This document shows, piece after piece, positions 26,374 through 35,987 of a DNA stretch of 64,000 bases. The notes under the pieces were generated by a model, which saw nothing but the letters and a program-made list of their open reading frames with translations, was not told where the DNA came from and made no database searches. Source of the DNA: Pseudomonas sp. B21-056 (lineage in GTDB: Bacteria > Pseudomonadota > Gammaproteobacteria > Pseudomonadales > Pseudomonadaceae); NCBI RefSeq assembly GCF_026016325.1, contig NZ_CP087203.1, positions 5,270,001-5,334,000 of the forward strand, read 5' to 3'. The position numbers were made by a program, and so were the translations under genes. Positions within the stretch are counted from its first letter, which is position 1, and each line of letters starts with the position of its first letter.

Positions 26374-27273
26374 TCAAAAGCGGCCGGACAAGTCGTCCAG
26401 TGCCGCAGGCAAATCCGTGAAACGGAAAGTGAAACCCGCCGCCTGCAATCGGGCCGGCGTGGCGCGCTGGCCGCCCAGCAACAGCAATGACAGTTCCCCC
26501 AGTGCGATTTTCAATACCAGCTCCGGCATCGGCATCACGGCGGGCCGATTCAACACGTGCCCCAGGGCCTTGGCAAAGTCGCGGTTACGCACCGGGTTCG
26601 GCGCGCAGGCATTATAAGGACCGCTGGCGTCATCGCGGTGCAGAAGAAAATCAATCAGGGCGATTTGATCGTCGATGTGGACCCACGGCATCCATTGCCG
26701 TCCATTGCCGATACGCCCGCCCAGCGCCAGTTTGAAGGGCAACAGCAGCCGCGACAAAAAGCCGCCCTCGGCGGACAGGACCAGGCCGGTGCGAACCAGT
26801 ACCACGCGTATGCCCATGGCCTCGGCCCGTTGCGCGGTTTCTTCCCAGGCGATGCACAGTTGGCTGGCAAAATCCTCGCTGACCGGCCCTGACGCTTCGG
26901 TCAGTTCCCGTTCGCCGCCGTCGCCGTACCAACCCACCGCGGAACCGGAAATCAACACGGCGGGTTTGCGCTCGCAGCGCTCCAGCCACGCCAGCAGAAC
27001 CTCGGTCAGGGTGACGCGACTGCTCCATAACAACATCTTGCGCTTGTGGGTCCAGGGTCGGTCGGCAATCGGCGCTCCCGCGAGATTGACCACCGCGTCC
27101 ACCGGCTCGTCGATCTCATCGAGCCTGGCGATTCCCCGTACCTGCGTCCCGCAGATCTTCGCCACCTCTTCGGCGCGGCGACTCCATACCGTCAGGCGAT
27201 GTCCCTGCTCCAGCCAGAGGCGGCAGAGCTGACGTCCGATCAAACCAGTACCGCCGGTCAGCAATATGTGCAT
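26374..27273 (-). CDS. TIGR01777 family oxidoreductase (NAD-dependent epimerase-like, YfcH type)
   Basis: A protein of 299 residues. The N-terminus [16 protein letters not shown] has the Rossmann TGGTGLIG motif. Other marks of the family are [17 protein letters not shown] (about 68-84) and [13 protein letters not shown] (about 109-121). A DUF1731-type C-terminal tail ([13 protein letters not shown]) ends the protein. The family has no established substrate; extended-SDR nucleotide-sugar or small-molecule reduction is assumed. It is likely cotranscribed with hemH downstream and divergent from the FAD protein at 27.47 kb. Confidence 0.87.
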   Translation of the reverse strand: MHILLTGGTGLIGRQLCRLWLEQGHRLTVWSRRAEEVAKICGTQVRGIARLDEIDEPVDAVVNLAGAPIADRPWTHKRKMLLWSSRVTLTEVLLAWLERCERKPAVLISGSAVGWYGDGGERELTEASGPVSEDFASQLCIAWEETAQRAEAMGIRVVLVRTGLVLSAEGGFLSRLLLPFKLALGGRIGNGRQWMPWVHIDDQIALIDFLLHRDDASGPYNACAPNPVRNRDFAKALGHVLNRPAVMPMPELVLKIALGELSLLLLGGQRATPARLQAAGFTFRFTDLPAALDDLSGRF

Positions 27274-27394
27274 GAGATGTTCCTCGCAGCGCGTTTTACC
27301 CGGCCCACTAGTCTATTTTTATAAGCAGGGATTTTTCGTATCGGACAGGGTCTGTGTTTAACAATAGGTCAACCTGTCCAAACGCGAACGGTAA

Positions 27395-28456
<1,062 letters not shown>

Positions 28457-28549
28457 ATTGCGTCACCCTGCACTACCCGCTGCTGTCGAACGAGACGGCA
28501 GCCTGTCCGTGAAGAAAGCGAGCTGCCTTCCCCTGCATGCAAAACCGGA

Positions 28550-28610
28550 TTGACTTGTACAGCGGCGCACCTATGATATTTAAAATTGTACAAATAACAT
28601 AATCTGTACA
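28550..28610 (+). promoter_or_regulatory. Sigma70-like promoter overlapped by three TGTACA boxes (putative LitR-controlled)
   Basis: TTGACT (28550-28555), a 16-base spacer and TATGAT (28572-28577) make a good promoter reading to the right. TGTACA boxes lie at 28556-28561 (right after the -35), 28587-28592 and 28605-28610; the last two are 12 bases apart. This layout suits repression by a MerR-family LitR/CarH protein, and litR is the second gene downstream. The boxes are seen directly; the regulator assignment is inferred. Confidence 0.65.
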
Positions 28611-28633
28611 AGATTACGCAATCAGAGGTTCCG

Positions 28634-29206
28634 ATGCCCAGCGAAACCATCACTCAACCGAAGATCGTCATCGGCGCCTGCCTGAGGGCGCAAGAAGATG
28701 TTCACCTCGACGACCCACTGCTGCGGGGAAACTTTCTGCTCCGGATGTCCGCCTATGCCGCCTGGCAATCGCTGCACCGCAAGAGCCTGACCCGAGGGGA
28801 CCTGATCAAATTCCACTCGCACTACAAGTACCTGCTGATGGCCCACAACCCGGTGCAATATAAAATCCTGGGCAAGTTGTTGGGCACCATGGGCAAGACC
28901 GATCCCAACGAGCTGGGCCCACGCTACTTCAACGCGCTGATGGCCGCCTTGAAGAAATGCGCCACCCGCCGTACCCATACCAATGTGCTGCAGCACCTGA
29001 GCGGTTATCTGAAACGCACCCTCAACGCTGAAGATAAGCGGCAAGTGCAACATGTCATTGAGCAGTACCGCCTCGGCATCGTACCGCTGGAAGTGCCGCT
29101 GACCCTGCTCAAGCATCACCTTCGCCAGCACCCCGATCCCTATCTGGCGCAGCAGGTCTACCTGCACCCGCACACGGAAAACCTCAGTTTGCGGAATGCC
29201 ATCTGA
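28634..29206 (+). CDS. YbgA family protein (DUF1722) with most of DUF523 missing
   Basis: A protein of 190 residues. From about residue 22 it is a good DUF1722 domain (VHLDDPLLRGNFLLRMSAYA; TRGDLIKFHSHYKYLLMAHN). Usual YbgA proteins are about 320 residues and begin with a DUF523 domain. Here only the first strand-like piece (PKIVIGACLR, residues 9-18) remains before it joins DUF1722 directly, consistent with an in-frame loss of roughly 120 residues. The ATG follows AGAGG. Its stop overlaps the litR start (TGATG). YbgA genes are known neighbours of light-induced phr; the biochemical role is uncertain, with tRNA or DNA repair links suggested only by context. Confidence 0.82.
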   Translation: MPSETITQPKIVIGACLRAQEDVHLDDPLLRGNFLLRMSAYAAWQSLHRKSLTRGDLIKFHSHYKYLLMAHNPVQYKILGKLLGTMGKTDPNELGPRYFNALMAALKKCATRRTHTNVLQHLSGYLKRTLNAEDKRQVQHVIEQYRLGIVPLEVPLTLLKHHLRQHPDPYLAQQVYLHPHTENLSLRNAI

Positions 29207-30144
29207 TGAAGGGCGATACCGACTCCAGCGCTCGCGAAGACCTGGGTGCCGATTTCGCCAAGGCCCTGGCGGACGGCTGGCTTCCCATACGCGAAGTGGC
29301 GCGGCGAACCGGTGTCAACGCCGTCACATTGCGGGCCTGGGAACGCCGTTATGGCCTGATCGTGCCGCTGCGCACGCCCAAGGGTCACCGATTGTTCAGC
29401 GCCGAACATGTGCAGCGGATCCTGAGTATCCTCACCTGGATCGACCGGGGCGTGACGGTCAGCAAGATCAAGCCCCTGCTCGACGCACCGCTACCACCCA
29501 CCGAGCCGCAAGACGACGATTGGCTGCGCCAGCGCCACGCCCTCGCCCTGGCGGTGACGCAACTGGCCGAGCGCCAGATCGATGACCTGATCAACCAGGC
29601 CATGGGCTTGTACCCACCCTGGACCGTGTGCGAACAGTTGCTGCTGCCCCTGCTGGACGAGCTGCAATTGCGCTGGCAGGGCCAGTTCGGCGCGCAGTTG
29701 GAACGGGTATTCCTGTTCTCCTGGCTGCGCAGCAAATTCGGCAGTCGGATCTACCACAACAACCGGCAGCTACGTGGCGCACCGTTGCTGCTGATCAATC
29801 ATTCGGACCTGCCCCTGGAACCTCGCCTGTGGCTCACCGCCTGGCTGGCGAGCAGCGCCGATTGCCCGGTGGAAGTCTTCGACGGGCCGATTCCGGCAGG
29901 CGAACTGGCCTTGGCGGTTGAACGCCTCAAGGCCCGCGGCGTGCTGCTGTATTCCAGTCACGCCATCAATCTGTCCCAACTGCCCAGACTGCTGAATGGA
30001 ATCGATTGCCCGATCATCATTGCAGGCACCGCTGCGTCGATCCATCACGCCAGGTTATCCACCGGCGTCTCGATGAAGGACATCACCTGGGCCGAAGACC
30101 CTTTATCGGCCTATCGCGAGCTGAATCGCAGAACACTTCTTTGA
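29206..30144 (+). CDS. litR: MerR family light-response regulator, class II LitR/CarH-like (no B12 motif)
   Basis: A protein of 312 residues. The MerR DNA-binding domain covers about 25-95 (LPIREVARRTGVNAVTLRAW, ERRYGL, RTPKGHRLFS). The C-terminal half resembles the helical and B12-binding regions of CarH/LitR, but I find no ExH or DxHxxG-type cobalamin motif. Class II LitR proteins of P. putida lack B12 and are known to sense light indirectly through a partner LOV protein; this one fits that class. It overlaps ybgA and precedes phr by about 13 bases, so it sits inside the operon it probably controls through TGTACA boxes. Confidence 0.83.
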   Translation: MKGDTDSSAREDLGADFAKALADGWLPIREVARRTGVNAVTLRAWERRYGLIVPLRTPKGHRLFSAEHVQRILSILTWIDRGVTVSKIKPLLDAPLPPTEPQDDDWLRQRHALALAVTQLAERQIDDLINQAMGLYPPWTVCEQLLLPLLDELQLRWQGQFGAQLERVFLFSWLRSKFGSRIYHNNRQLRGAPLLLINHSDLPLEPRLWLTAWLASSADCPVEVFDGPIPAGELALAVERLKARGVLLYSSHAINLSQLPRLLNGIDCPIIIAGTAASIHHARLSTGVSMKDITWAEDPLSAYRELNRRTLL

Positions 30145-30157
30145 AATGGAAAACCCC

Positions 30158-31618
30158 ATGCAACTGATCTGGCTGCGCAGCGACCTGCGCCTCAACGACA
30201 ACACCGCGCTGGCAGCCGCCGCGGCCCGAGGACCCTGCGTGGCGGTGTACCTGACAAGTCCTGAGCAATGGCGCGCCCATGACGATGCACCGTGCAAGAT
30301 CGATTTCTGGCTGCGCAACCTGGCGTCGTTGAGCACAGCCTTGGGTGAACTGAACATTCCCTTGTTGATCCGCCACGCGCCGCACTGGCATCAGGCACCG
30401 TCGGTACTGCTCACGCTGTGCCGCGAACTGAACATCGACACCGTTCATGTCAACGAAGAATACGGTGTGAATGAAACCCGCCGCGATACCGAAGCAGCCC
30501 GGACTTTGAAAGCCCAGGGCATCGAGTTCCATAGCCATCTCGACCAGTTGCTGTTCAAGCCCGGCAGCGTACTGACCCGGACCGGCACTTACTTCCAGGT
30601 GTTCAGCCAGTTTCGCAAAGTCTGCTACAGCCGCCTGCACCTCTCACTGCCGAGCCTGGTCCCCGCACCGTCCCGACAGGCTCCGACCGGTATCCACAGC
30701 GACCCGGTGCCGATGCGGGTCGAAGGATTTGCTTCTCCCGGTGATGCGCTGCGTGCCCTCTGGCCCGCCGGTGAAAACGAAGCCCGGCGACGCCTGGACG
30801 CCTTTGTCGATCAACACCTGGACGTTTACCAAAGCGAACGGGACTTCCCGGCCCGGCCTGGCACCAGCCAGCTTTCAGCCTACCTGGTGGCTGGCGTGGT
30901 CTCGCCGCGCCAGTGCCTGCATGCCGCGTTGCAAGCCAACCAGGGTGAATTCGAGAGCGGAAGCGTCGGTGCCGTAACCTGGATCAATGAACTGCTCTGG
31001 CGTGAGTTCTATAAACACATTCTGGTGGGTTTCCCCCGCGTGTCCCGCCATCGTGCTTTCCGCCCGGAAACAGAAGCCCTGGCCTGGCGCAATGCGCCTG
31101 AAGAACTGGCGGCCTGGCAGCAGGCACGCACCGGTCTGCCGATCATCGATGCGGCCATGCGCCAATTGCTGGAAACAGGATGGATGCACAACCGTCTGCG
31201 GATGGTAGTGGCGATGTTCCTTACCAAGAACCTGCTGGTCGACTGGCGCGAAGGCGAGCGCTTTTTCATGCAGCACCTGATCGACGGTGACCTGGCGGCA
31301 AATAACGGCGGCTGGCAATGGAGCGCGTCCACCGGCACCGACTCGGCGCCTTGGTTCCGTATCTTCAATCCATTGACTCAATCGGAGAAATTCGACCGTG
31401 AGGGCCTGTTTATAAAACGCTGGTTACCTGAACTGAACGATCTGGATAGGCAACAGGTCCATAACCCAATATCCCTCGACGGATTGTTTGGCGCGACCGA
31501 TTACCCCGCTCCGATCGTCAATCTCGACCAATCCCGGGAACGTGCGCTGGCAGCGTTCAGGAACCTGTCGGCGCGACAACATGCAATGGCTGAAAAGCCG
31601 GGCGATCAGCGAACATGA
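30158..31618 (+). CDS. phr: Deoxyribodipyrimidine photolyase (class I CPD photolyase)
   Basis: A protein of 486 residues. The N-terminal antenna domain starts MQLIWLRSDLRLNDNTAL; the FAD domain contains TGLPIIDAAMRQLLETGWMH and NRLRMVVAMFLTKNLL (about 331-365). The late motif NNGGWQWSASTGTDSAPWFR lines the substrate pocket. It repairs cyclobutane pyrimidine dimers using blue light. The ATG at 30158 matches family starts; an ATG four codons earlier is also in frame. As part of the ybgA-litR-phr operon it is presumably light-induced. Confidence 0.94.
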   Translation: MQLIWLRSDLRLNDNTALAAAAARGPCVAVYLTSPEQWRAHDDAPCKIDFWLRNLASLSTALGELNIPLLIRHAPHWHQAPSVLLTLCRELNIDTVHVNEEYGVNETRRDTEAARTLKAQGIEFHSHLDQLLFKPGSVLTRTGTYFQVFSQFRKVCYSRLHLSLPSLVPAPSRQAPTGIHSDPVPMRVEGFASPGDALRALWPAGENEARRRLDAFVDQHLDVYQSERDFPARPGTSQLSAYLVAGVVSPRQCLHAALQANQGEFESGSVGAVTWINELLWREFYKHILVGFPRVSRHRAFRPETEALAWRNAPEELAAWQQARTGLPIIDAAMRQLLETGWMHNRLRMVVAMFLTKNLLVDWREGERFFMQHLIDGDLAANNGGWQWSASTGTDSAPWFRIFNPLTQSEKFDREGLFIKRWLPELNDLDRQQVHNPISLDGLFGATDYPAPIVNLDQSRERALAAFRNLSARQHAMAEKPGDQRT

Positions 31619-31662
31619 AATTACTGACATCGGGACGTAATTTCAGTTACACGAGATATAGT
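31617..31662 (+). promoter_or_regulatory. Inverted repeat and -10-like box between phr and the SDR gene
   Basis: GAAATTAC (31617-31624) and GTAATTTC (31637-31644) are an exact inverted repeat with a 12-base spacer. TATAGT (31657-31662) could be a -10 for the next gene. No clear TGTACA box is present here. The repeat may be an operator for a separate regulator of the SDR gene; this is tentative. Confidence 0.35.
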
Positions 31663-31739
31663 CAGACTAAACACAAGGACTTCGCCGTGGAAGCCTCCCA
31701 CCAGCCGCGGACTGCGGTCCCGATCAAAAGGAGTATGGA

Positions 31740-32498
31740 ATGGGCCTGAGACCACCACGGCGATATTGGCTGACGGGGGCTGGTAACGGAGTCGGCGCTT
31801 CGTTGGCCGAAGCGATACTCGAAACCGGGGCGAACCTGGCTATCAGTTCACGCTTGGCTCAATCATGCGAAGCCCTGACGACACGTTATCCAGGCCAGGT
31901 ATTGACGATGCCCGGCGACTTGACCGACGGCCAGACGGTACGCGACATCGTCGATCGGATCGCTCGGCAGTGGGGGGGCCTGGACACGGTAATCCTGAAC
32001 GCCGGCACCACGGAGTACGTCGACGGCCAGTTCCCCGACGCTTCACTCATCGAACACATCGTGCGCAGCAATCTGTTGGTCGCAAGCCTCTGCATCGAAA
32101 CAGCTTCGCCATTGCTGCGCACCGGTACCGCGCCCCTGCTGGTGGGAATCATCAGCCCGGCAACGTACCTGCCACCGTCCCACACCGAGGCCGGTAACGG
32201 GGGAATGCGTTATCTGCTCGAATCGGCTCGCGCCTGCGAAAATATCGACGTAACCCTGGTTCGCCCGGACTTCGACAGCGAGCTTGGAAGCCTGGCGGAC
32301 TTTCCGGCCACACCTGGGTCGGCAGACGAAGCGGCCGCCTACATCCTGAGCCAGCTGGTCGAACGTCCCCGTGAAGTAGTGCTCCCTGTCACGGCCCTGG
32401 CCGCGCTGTGGCCGTTACCGCCATTGGACCAGGCCATACAGGCGGACATCGATCCCTGCCAGGCAAGCGCCCGGTCACCGATCAAGGGTCAACCCTGA
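31740..32498 (+). CDS. SDR family protein with degenerate catalytic motif
   Basis: A protein of 252 residues starting MGLRPPRRYWLTGAGNGVGA, with the SDR cofactor motif TGAGNGVG near residues 13-20 and NAG (LNAGTTEY) in the middle. The region that normally holds YxxxK reads SHTEAGNGGMRYLL, so both the tyrosine and the lysine appear lost. AAAGGAG lies just before the ATG. It lies 121 bases after phr on the same strand, with its own possible promoter. It may bind NAD(P)H without classical reductase activity, or use other residues. Confidence 0.78.
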   Translation: MGLRPPRRYWLTGAGNGVGASLAEAILETGANLAISSRLAQSCEALTTRYPGQVLTMPGDLTDGQTVRDIVDRIARQWGGLDTVILNAGTTEYVDGQFPDASLIEHIVRSNLLVASLCIETASPLLRTGTAPLLVGIISPATYLPPSHTEAGNGGMRYLLESARACENIDVTLVRPDFDSELGSLADFPATPGSADEAAAYILSQLVERPREVVLPVTALAALWPLPPLDQAIQADIDPCQASARSPIKGQP

Positions 32499-32526
32499 TC
32501 GGCCCGGTTGGCTTACACTGCGCGCC

Positions 32527-32832
32527 ATGGAAACCATCCCTCTCGCTGACCTCACCACACCGACCGTTACGTGTTCAACGTGCGCGGCGTGCTGCTGCCA
32601 ACTGGAAGTACTGCTGATCACCGACACCGGTGTACCGGAGCGTTTCATCGCCATGGACGATTGGGGCGGGGAAGTGATGCTGCGCCTCGATGATGGCTGG
32701 TGTGCGGCGCTGGATCGCGACAGCATGAAGTGCACCATCTACGAAAAACGCCCGCTGATCTGCCGGGAGTTCGAAATGGGCGCGCCGGAGTGCATTGAAG
32801 AACGCCGTGGGATTACGACGGCGTATCGCTAG
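32527..32832 (+). CDS. YkgJ family cysteine cluster protein
   Basis: A protein of 101 residues of the YkgJ/CxxCxxCC family. The cluster CSTCAACCC (about 16-24), then C59 and CTIYEKRPLICREFEMG (about 69-85), should bind zinc or an iron-sulfur centre. The function is not established. Its stop lies four bases from the convergent stop of the pectate-lyase-like gene, a tight junction marking the edge of the inserted gene. Confidence 0.85.
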   Translation: METIPLADLTTPTVTCSTCAACCCQLEVLLITDTGVPERFIAMDDWGGEVMLRLDDGWCAALDRDSMKCTIYEKRPLICREFEMGAPECIEERRGITTAYR

Positions 32833-32836
32833 CGTC

Positions 32837-34354
32837 CTACTTCACGTTTTTTGCGCCGGCGTTGGCCAAATCGTAAGCCTTCGCTTCTTCCGCTGTTTTT
32901 ACGTCACGGTTATAGCTAGGCGTCCAGACGGTGACCGGTGATTTCTGATTAAAACTGACGTTGCTGCCGATGTCCTTGAAGTGAGCATCGCCGTAGTCAT
33001 CCAGTACACCTGTATTACTTGCTCTCTTGGCGACGTCCTCGCCGTTCTCAAAATAGTTAGCCTGCGACAGGATGTGTGCATCGCCCGTCGCGGTGAAGCC
33101 CAGATGGAAGTTGTCGATCAGGTTGTTATAGACGTCAAAATTCCCATGGCGCATCAAGCCGGGTGCCCGGACATCGAGATTATTGAACGAATTGTTGGCG
33201 ATGGTCATGCGTGGATAACCCGCATAAGCAGCTTTCGCCGCCGCCGAGTCGTCCGGCTGGCCGAGGATCACGCCATATTCATTGTTCTGGAACTTTGAAT
33301 TGGTCAGGCTGACGTTATCGGCCGTTCCACCGACATAGAGCAGTTTATCCAGCCCTTTGGGATTCTGATCCTTGGTGCCGGAATAGGTATTGTGGTCTAT
33401 CCAGTACTTCTGACCGCTGCTGATGAACATCTGCATGTCACCGTTTTCCCGGTAACGACTGTCGTGGGTGAAGTTCAGGTTCTGGAAAATATCGTTGCTT
33501 GCGGTTTTACCACTGGCCAGATAAATGTTGTGCAGGCTATTGCCGCCGTCCGTTCCCAGCAGGGTTTTGTTGGCACCAAATTTTATCGTCACTTTACTGT
33601 CGGCAGACAGGTCAGCCCCGAGACGCACGGTACGGGCTGTATCGTCCTCCAGGTTTTTCTTGAGGTCCGCTACGGTATTGACGGTGACCACCTCGCCGTT
33701 ATTCCCCCCTGTAGTGTTTGATTCTTTGGCGAAACCCACCATGCCGGACATATCGGCACCCTGACCATGGGCGGCACGAGGCGCAGGTTTGGTCACTTTT
33801 GCCGTCGTATCGGTTTTGTCGACAGCAGGCGTGGGCACGGCTGATGGTGTTGCCGATTTATGCGTCGCCAGCACCACAGGCTTGTCGGATGGGTGAGTGT
33901 GTTGCACCACAAAAGGTTTTTCTGCCTTCTCGGGTGTTACCGGCAGCGTCGCAGGTGACGTTGTCGAAGACCTCGAGGATGGCTGGGAGGAAGGTGGAGC
34001 CTGTTCGCGATGGCTCTGCTGGGGATGTGCCGAGCTCTGCGGTTGAAGCCCCCGCAAAAGAGCGAACAACCACGGCAGGGCATGACTGATAGCCGCCACC
34101 AGTTTGTGCAGTAACTGTCCGCCGTCACCGCCAAGCGTACTTAAAGAGGTATGTGTCTCGGGAAACTGAGCCTTGGAACTGAAGCTATTGAGCGGCGATG
34201 GGATGCCAGGCATCTTTTGCGTTGGGCTGAAGTCAATCATGTTGCTGTTGCTGCCGGTCTTCATACCAGGCTGCTGGGGGCTGTCAGATAGCGCGATGAC
34301 ACACTGAGCATGTAGTTGGGGGGTAGGATTGTAGTTCCTGTTGATGCTGCTCAT
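32837..34354 (-). CDS. Putative type III secreted effector/helper with PL1 pectate lyase domain (HopAK1/HrpW-like)
   Basis: A protein of 505 residues with two parts. Residues 1-200 are Ser/Pro/Gln/Thr-rich and low-complexity, with no Sec signal; the first 23 residues contain no Asp or Glu, Ile is at position 4, and Ser, Asn, Gln and Pro are frequent, as in Pseudomonas type III secretion signals. A hydrophobic helix lies at about 81-103. Residues 204-440 form a polysaccharide lyase family 1 domain: GMVGFAKESNTTGG, YWIDHNTYSG (318-326), VSLTNSKFQNNEYGVILG and VRAPGLMRHGNFDVYNN, with the catalytic-type Arg396. P. syringae HrpW and HopAK1 have the same plan, a helper N-terminus plus a pectate lyase. 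A near-consensus hrp box is upstream. Homology to a specific Hop is not proven. Confidence 0.75.
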   Translation of the reverse strand: MSSINRNYNPTPQLHAQCVIALSDSPQQPGMKTGSNSNMIDFSPTQKMPGIPSPLNSFSSKAQFPETHTSLSTLGGDGGQLLHKLVAAISHALPWLFALLRGLQPQSSAHPQQSHREQAPPSSQPSSRSSTTSPATLPVTPEKAEKPFVVQHTHPSDKPVVLATHKSATPSAVPTPAVDKTDTTAKVTKPAPRAAHGQGADMSGMVGFAKESNTTGGNNGEVVTVNTVADLKKNLEDDTARTVRLGADLSADSKVTIKFGANKTLLGTDGGNSLHNIYLASGKTASNDIFQNLNFTHDSRYRENGDMQMFISSGQKYWIDHNTYSGTKDQNPKGLDKLLYVGGTADNVSLTNSKFQNNEYGVILGQPDDSAAAKAAYAGYPRMTIANNSFNNLDVRAPGLMRHGNFDVYNNLIDNFHLGFTATGDAHILSQANYFENGEDVAKRASNTGVLDDYGDAHFKDIGSNVSFNQKSPVTVWTPSYNRDVKTAEEAKAYDLANAGAKNVK

Positions 34355-34414
34355 GGGTCATTCCCGCCTCTAGAACAATTCGATGATGCCGGATACAAAG
34401 GACTGCTTCCCTGC

Positions 34415-34442
34415 TGAGTGGGAGGCGCAGCAAAAGAGTTCC
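34415..34442 (-). promoter_or_regulatory. hrp box (HrpL ECF-sigma promoter)
   Basis: Read on the minus strand: GGAACT (34442-34437), exactly 15 bases, then CCACTCA (34421-34415). The consensus is GGAACC-N15/16-CCACNNA, so 12 of the 13 positions considered agree (the last base of the first box is T rather than C). It ends 60 bases before the ATG of the pectate-lyase-like gene. It implies that an HrpL sigma factor and a type III system are encoded elsewhere in this genome. Confidence 0.75.
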
Positions 34443-34560
34443 GGAGGCGATCATGAATTTTGTGTTCAGGCCAGGGACCGTTCTTGTTTCGCAACTCGTG
34501 CCGAAACGAGAACAGCCCCTGGACAGGCCGGGAAAGTGAGCCTTGAGGCGGGGCCGGGTG

Positions 34561-35079
34561 TTACAGCGGCATCGTGTAATGCAGGGAGTAGCTTTCCACG
34601 CCATCGTTGTCCGACTTGATGCCCGCATTGGAGTAGTGAGTGGCGCGAATGCCCACTTCATGTCCGCCATTGAAGCGCAGGCCGAAGCCGATGCGGTCTT
34701 CGAACTGGAACGCGGTACCGAGCTTGTTATCTTCCAGTTCGGTCTTGTCGAACAACGCAACGCCTATGCCGGCCTCGATGTAAGGCCTTACGTTCTGGCC
34801 GGAAAACTCATAAACGAAGACGGGCGAGAACGACAGGCTCTGGTTACTGGACGACTTGTCCCCTTCCCAATAGGTGTAGGCACCGCTCCAGTAGCCGGTC
34901 AAACGGCCTACGTCGCTTTGCCACCAGCTCTTGTCCCAATCGAATTGCATCCCCAGACGATAAGTCATGGTCGAGTCACTGGTCTGGCCGACCCCGAACT
35001 CCACACCCGCCGCTTGTGCGGTGTAGGTGTGCCCCAGCAAAGCAGCCGCAAGTACGGCCAAGCAGAATGAGTACTTCAT
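34561..35079 (-). CDS. pagL: Lipid A 3-O-deacylase PagL
   Basis: An outer-membrane protein of 172 residues. The signal peptide ends near AQAAG (residues 21-25). The catalytic triad expected for PagL is present: H148 and S150 in ATHYSNAG and E162 in GVESYSL, with the same spacing as H126, S128 and E140 of the mature P. aeruginosa enzyme. It removes the 3-O-linked acyl chain of lipid A, altering immune recognition and outer-membrane properties. It lies next to murI as in PAO1 (PA4661-PA4662, from memory). AGGGA precedes the ATG. Confidence 0.92.
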   Translation of the reverse strand: MKYSFCLAVLAAALLGHTYTAQAAGVEFGVGQTSDSTMTYRLGMQFDWDKSWWQSDVGRLTGYWSGAYTYWEGDKSSSNQSLSFSPVFVYEFSGQNVRPYIEAGIGVALFDKTELEDNKLGTAFQFEDRIGFGLRFNGGHEVGIRATHYSNAGIKSDNDGVESYSLHYTMPL

Positions 35080-35195
35080 AGAATCATCCCTTTCCGAACA
35101 AACATCGTTAGTTTTTTTGTTACAAACAGACAGAGCTATAGAAATCCGCGCTGAAACAGAAGTTCAGCACCATTTACATGTTTTTCACATTTTGA

Positions 35196-35987
35196 TTACA
35201 GACTGAAGCTTTGCACAACGCCAGACGAATGCCACAGCATCGGTAGGATATTTCTTAAATGTGCCGGATCAGCGCTACTCCAGAATTGAGTTTCGCTGGC
35301 GGGCCCCTCGGCCAACAACGCCCGTTCGGCCAGCAGGCGCTGAAGCTGCCGGGCCACGGCTGCGCCGGTGTCGATCAGGCTGATGTGGTCCGGGATCATT
35401 TGCTTGAGCAATGGTCGGAGGAACGGATAGTGCGTGCAGCCCAGGATCAGCGTATCGCAGCCGGCTGCCAGCAACGGGTCAACGTAATGTTGCAACAACT
35501 GGTGCAACGCCGGACTGTACAAGTCACCCGCCTCGATCAGCTCCACCAGTCCCGGACACGGCTGAGTGACGACTCGCACATCGGTGGCGAAACGGTCGAG
35601 CAAGGCGGCGAACTTGGCGCTTTGCAAAGTGCCGGTGGTGGCCAGTACGCCGACGATACCGCTACGGGTAGCCGCGGCCGCCGGCTTGACCGCCGGCTCC
35701 ATGCCGACGATAGGCCAGTGGGGGAAATCGCGACGCAAATCGGCCACCGCTGCAACCGTCGCGGTGTTGCAAGCCACCACCAGCGCCTTGGCGCCGTGAC
35801 CGAGGAGAAAATCGGCAATGATCGAGCAGCGCTGTCGGATGTATTCCGGCGTTTTCTCGCCGTAAGGAATATGCCCACAATCAGCCACGTACAGCAGCGA
35901 TTCGTTGGGCAGCAGCCGACGGATTTCCCCCAGCACCGACAGCCCGCCGACACCCGAGTCGAGCACACCGACCGGCGCTTCACTCAT
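35196..35987 (-). CDS. murI: Glutamate racemase
   Basis: A protein of 263 residues making D-glutamate for peptidoglycan. Both catalytic cysteines are visible: C73 in VVACNTAT and C184 in [10 protein letters not shown]10-S11 in VLDSGVGG belongs to the active site. The start at 35987 overlaps the moeB stop by eight bases (ATGAGTGA), so it is translationally coupled to moeB; an in-frame extension upstream would run inside moeB. It is the last gene of the hemA-prfA-prmC-moeB-murI operon. Confidence 0.95.
   Translation of the reverse strand: MSEAPVGVLDSGVGGLSVLGEIRRLLPNESLLYVADCGHIPYGEKTPEYIRQRCSIIADFLLGHGAKALVVACNTATVAAVADLRRDFPHWPIVGMEPAVKPAAAATRSGIVGVLATTGTLQSAKFAALLDRFATDVRVVTQPCPGLVELIEAGDLYSPALHQLLQHYVDPLLAAGCDTLILGCTHYPFLRPLLKQMIPDHISLIDTGAAVARQLQRLLAERALLAEGPASETQFWSSADPAHLRNILPMLWHSSGVVQSFSL

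Noticed and set aside
29206..30144. B12-dependent CarH photoreceptor
   Set aside because: The C-terminal half lacks the cobalamin-binding histidine motif, so a B12-free class II LitR is the better call.
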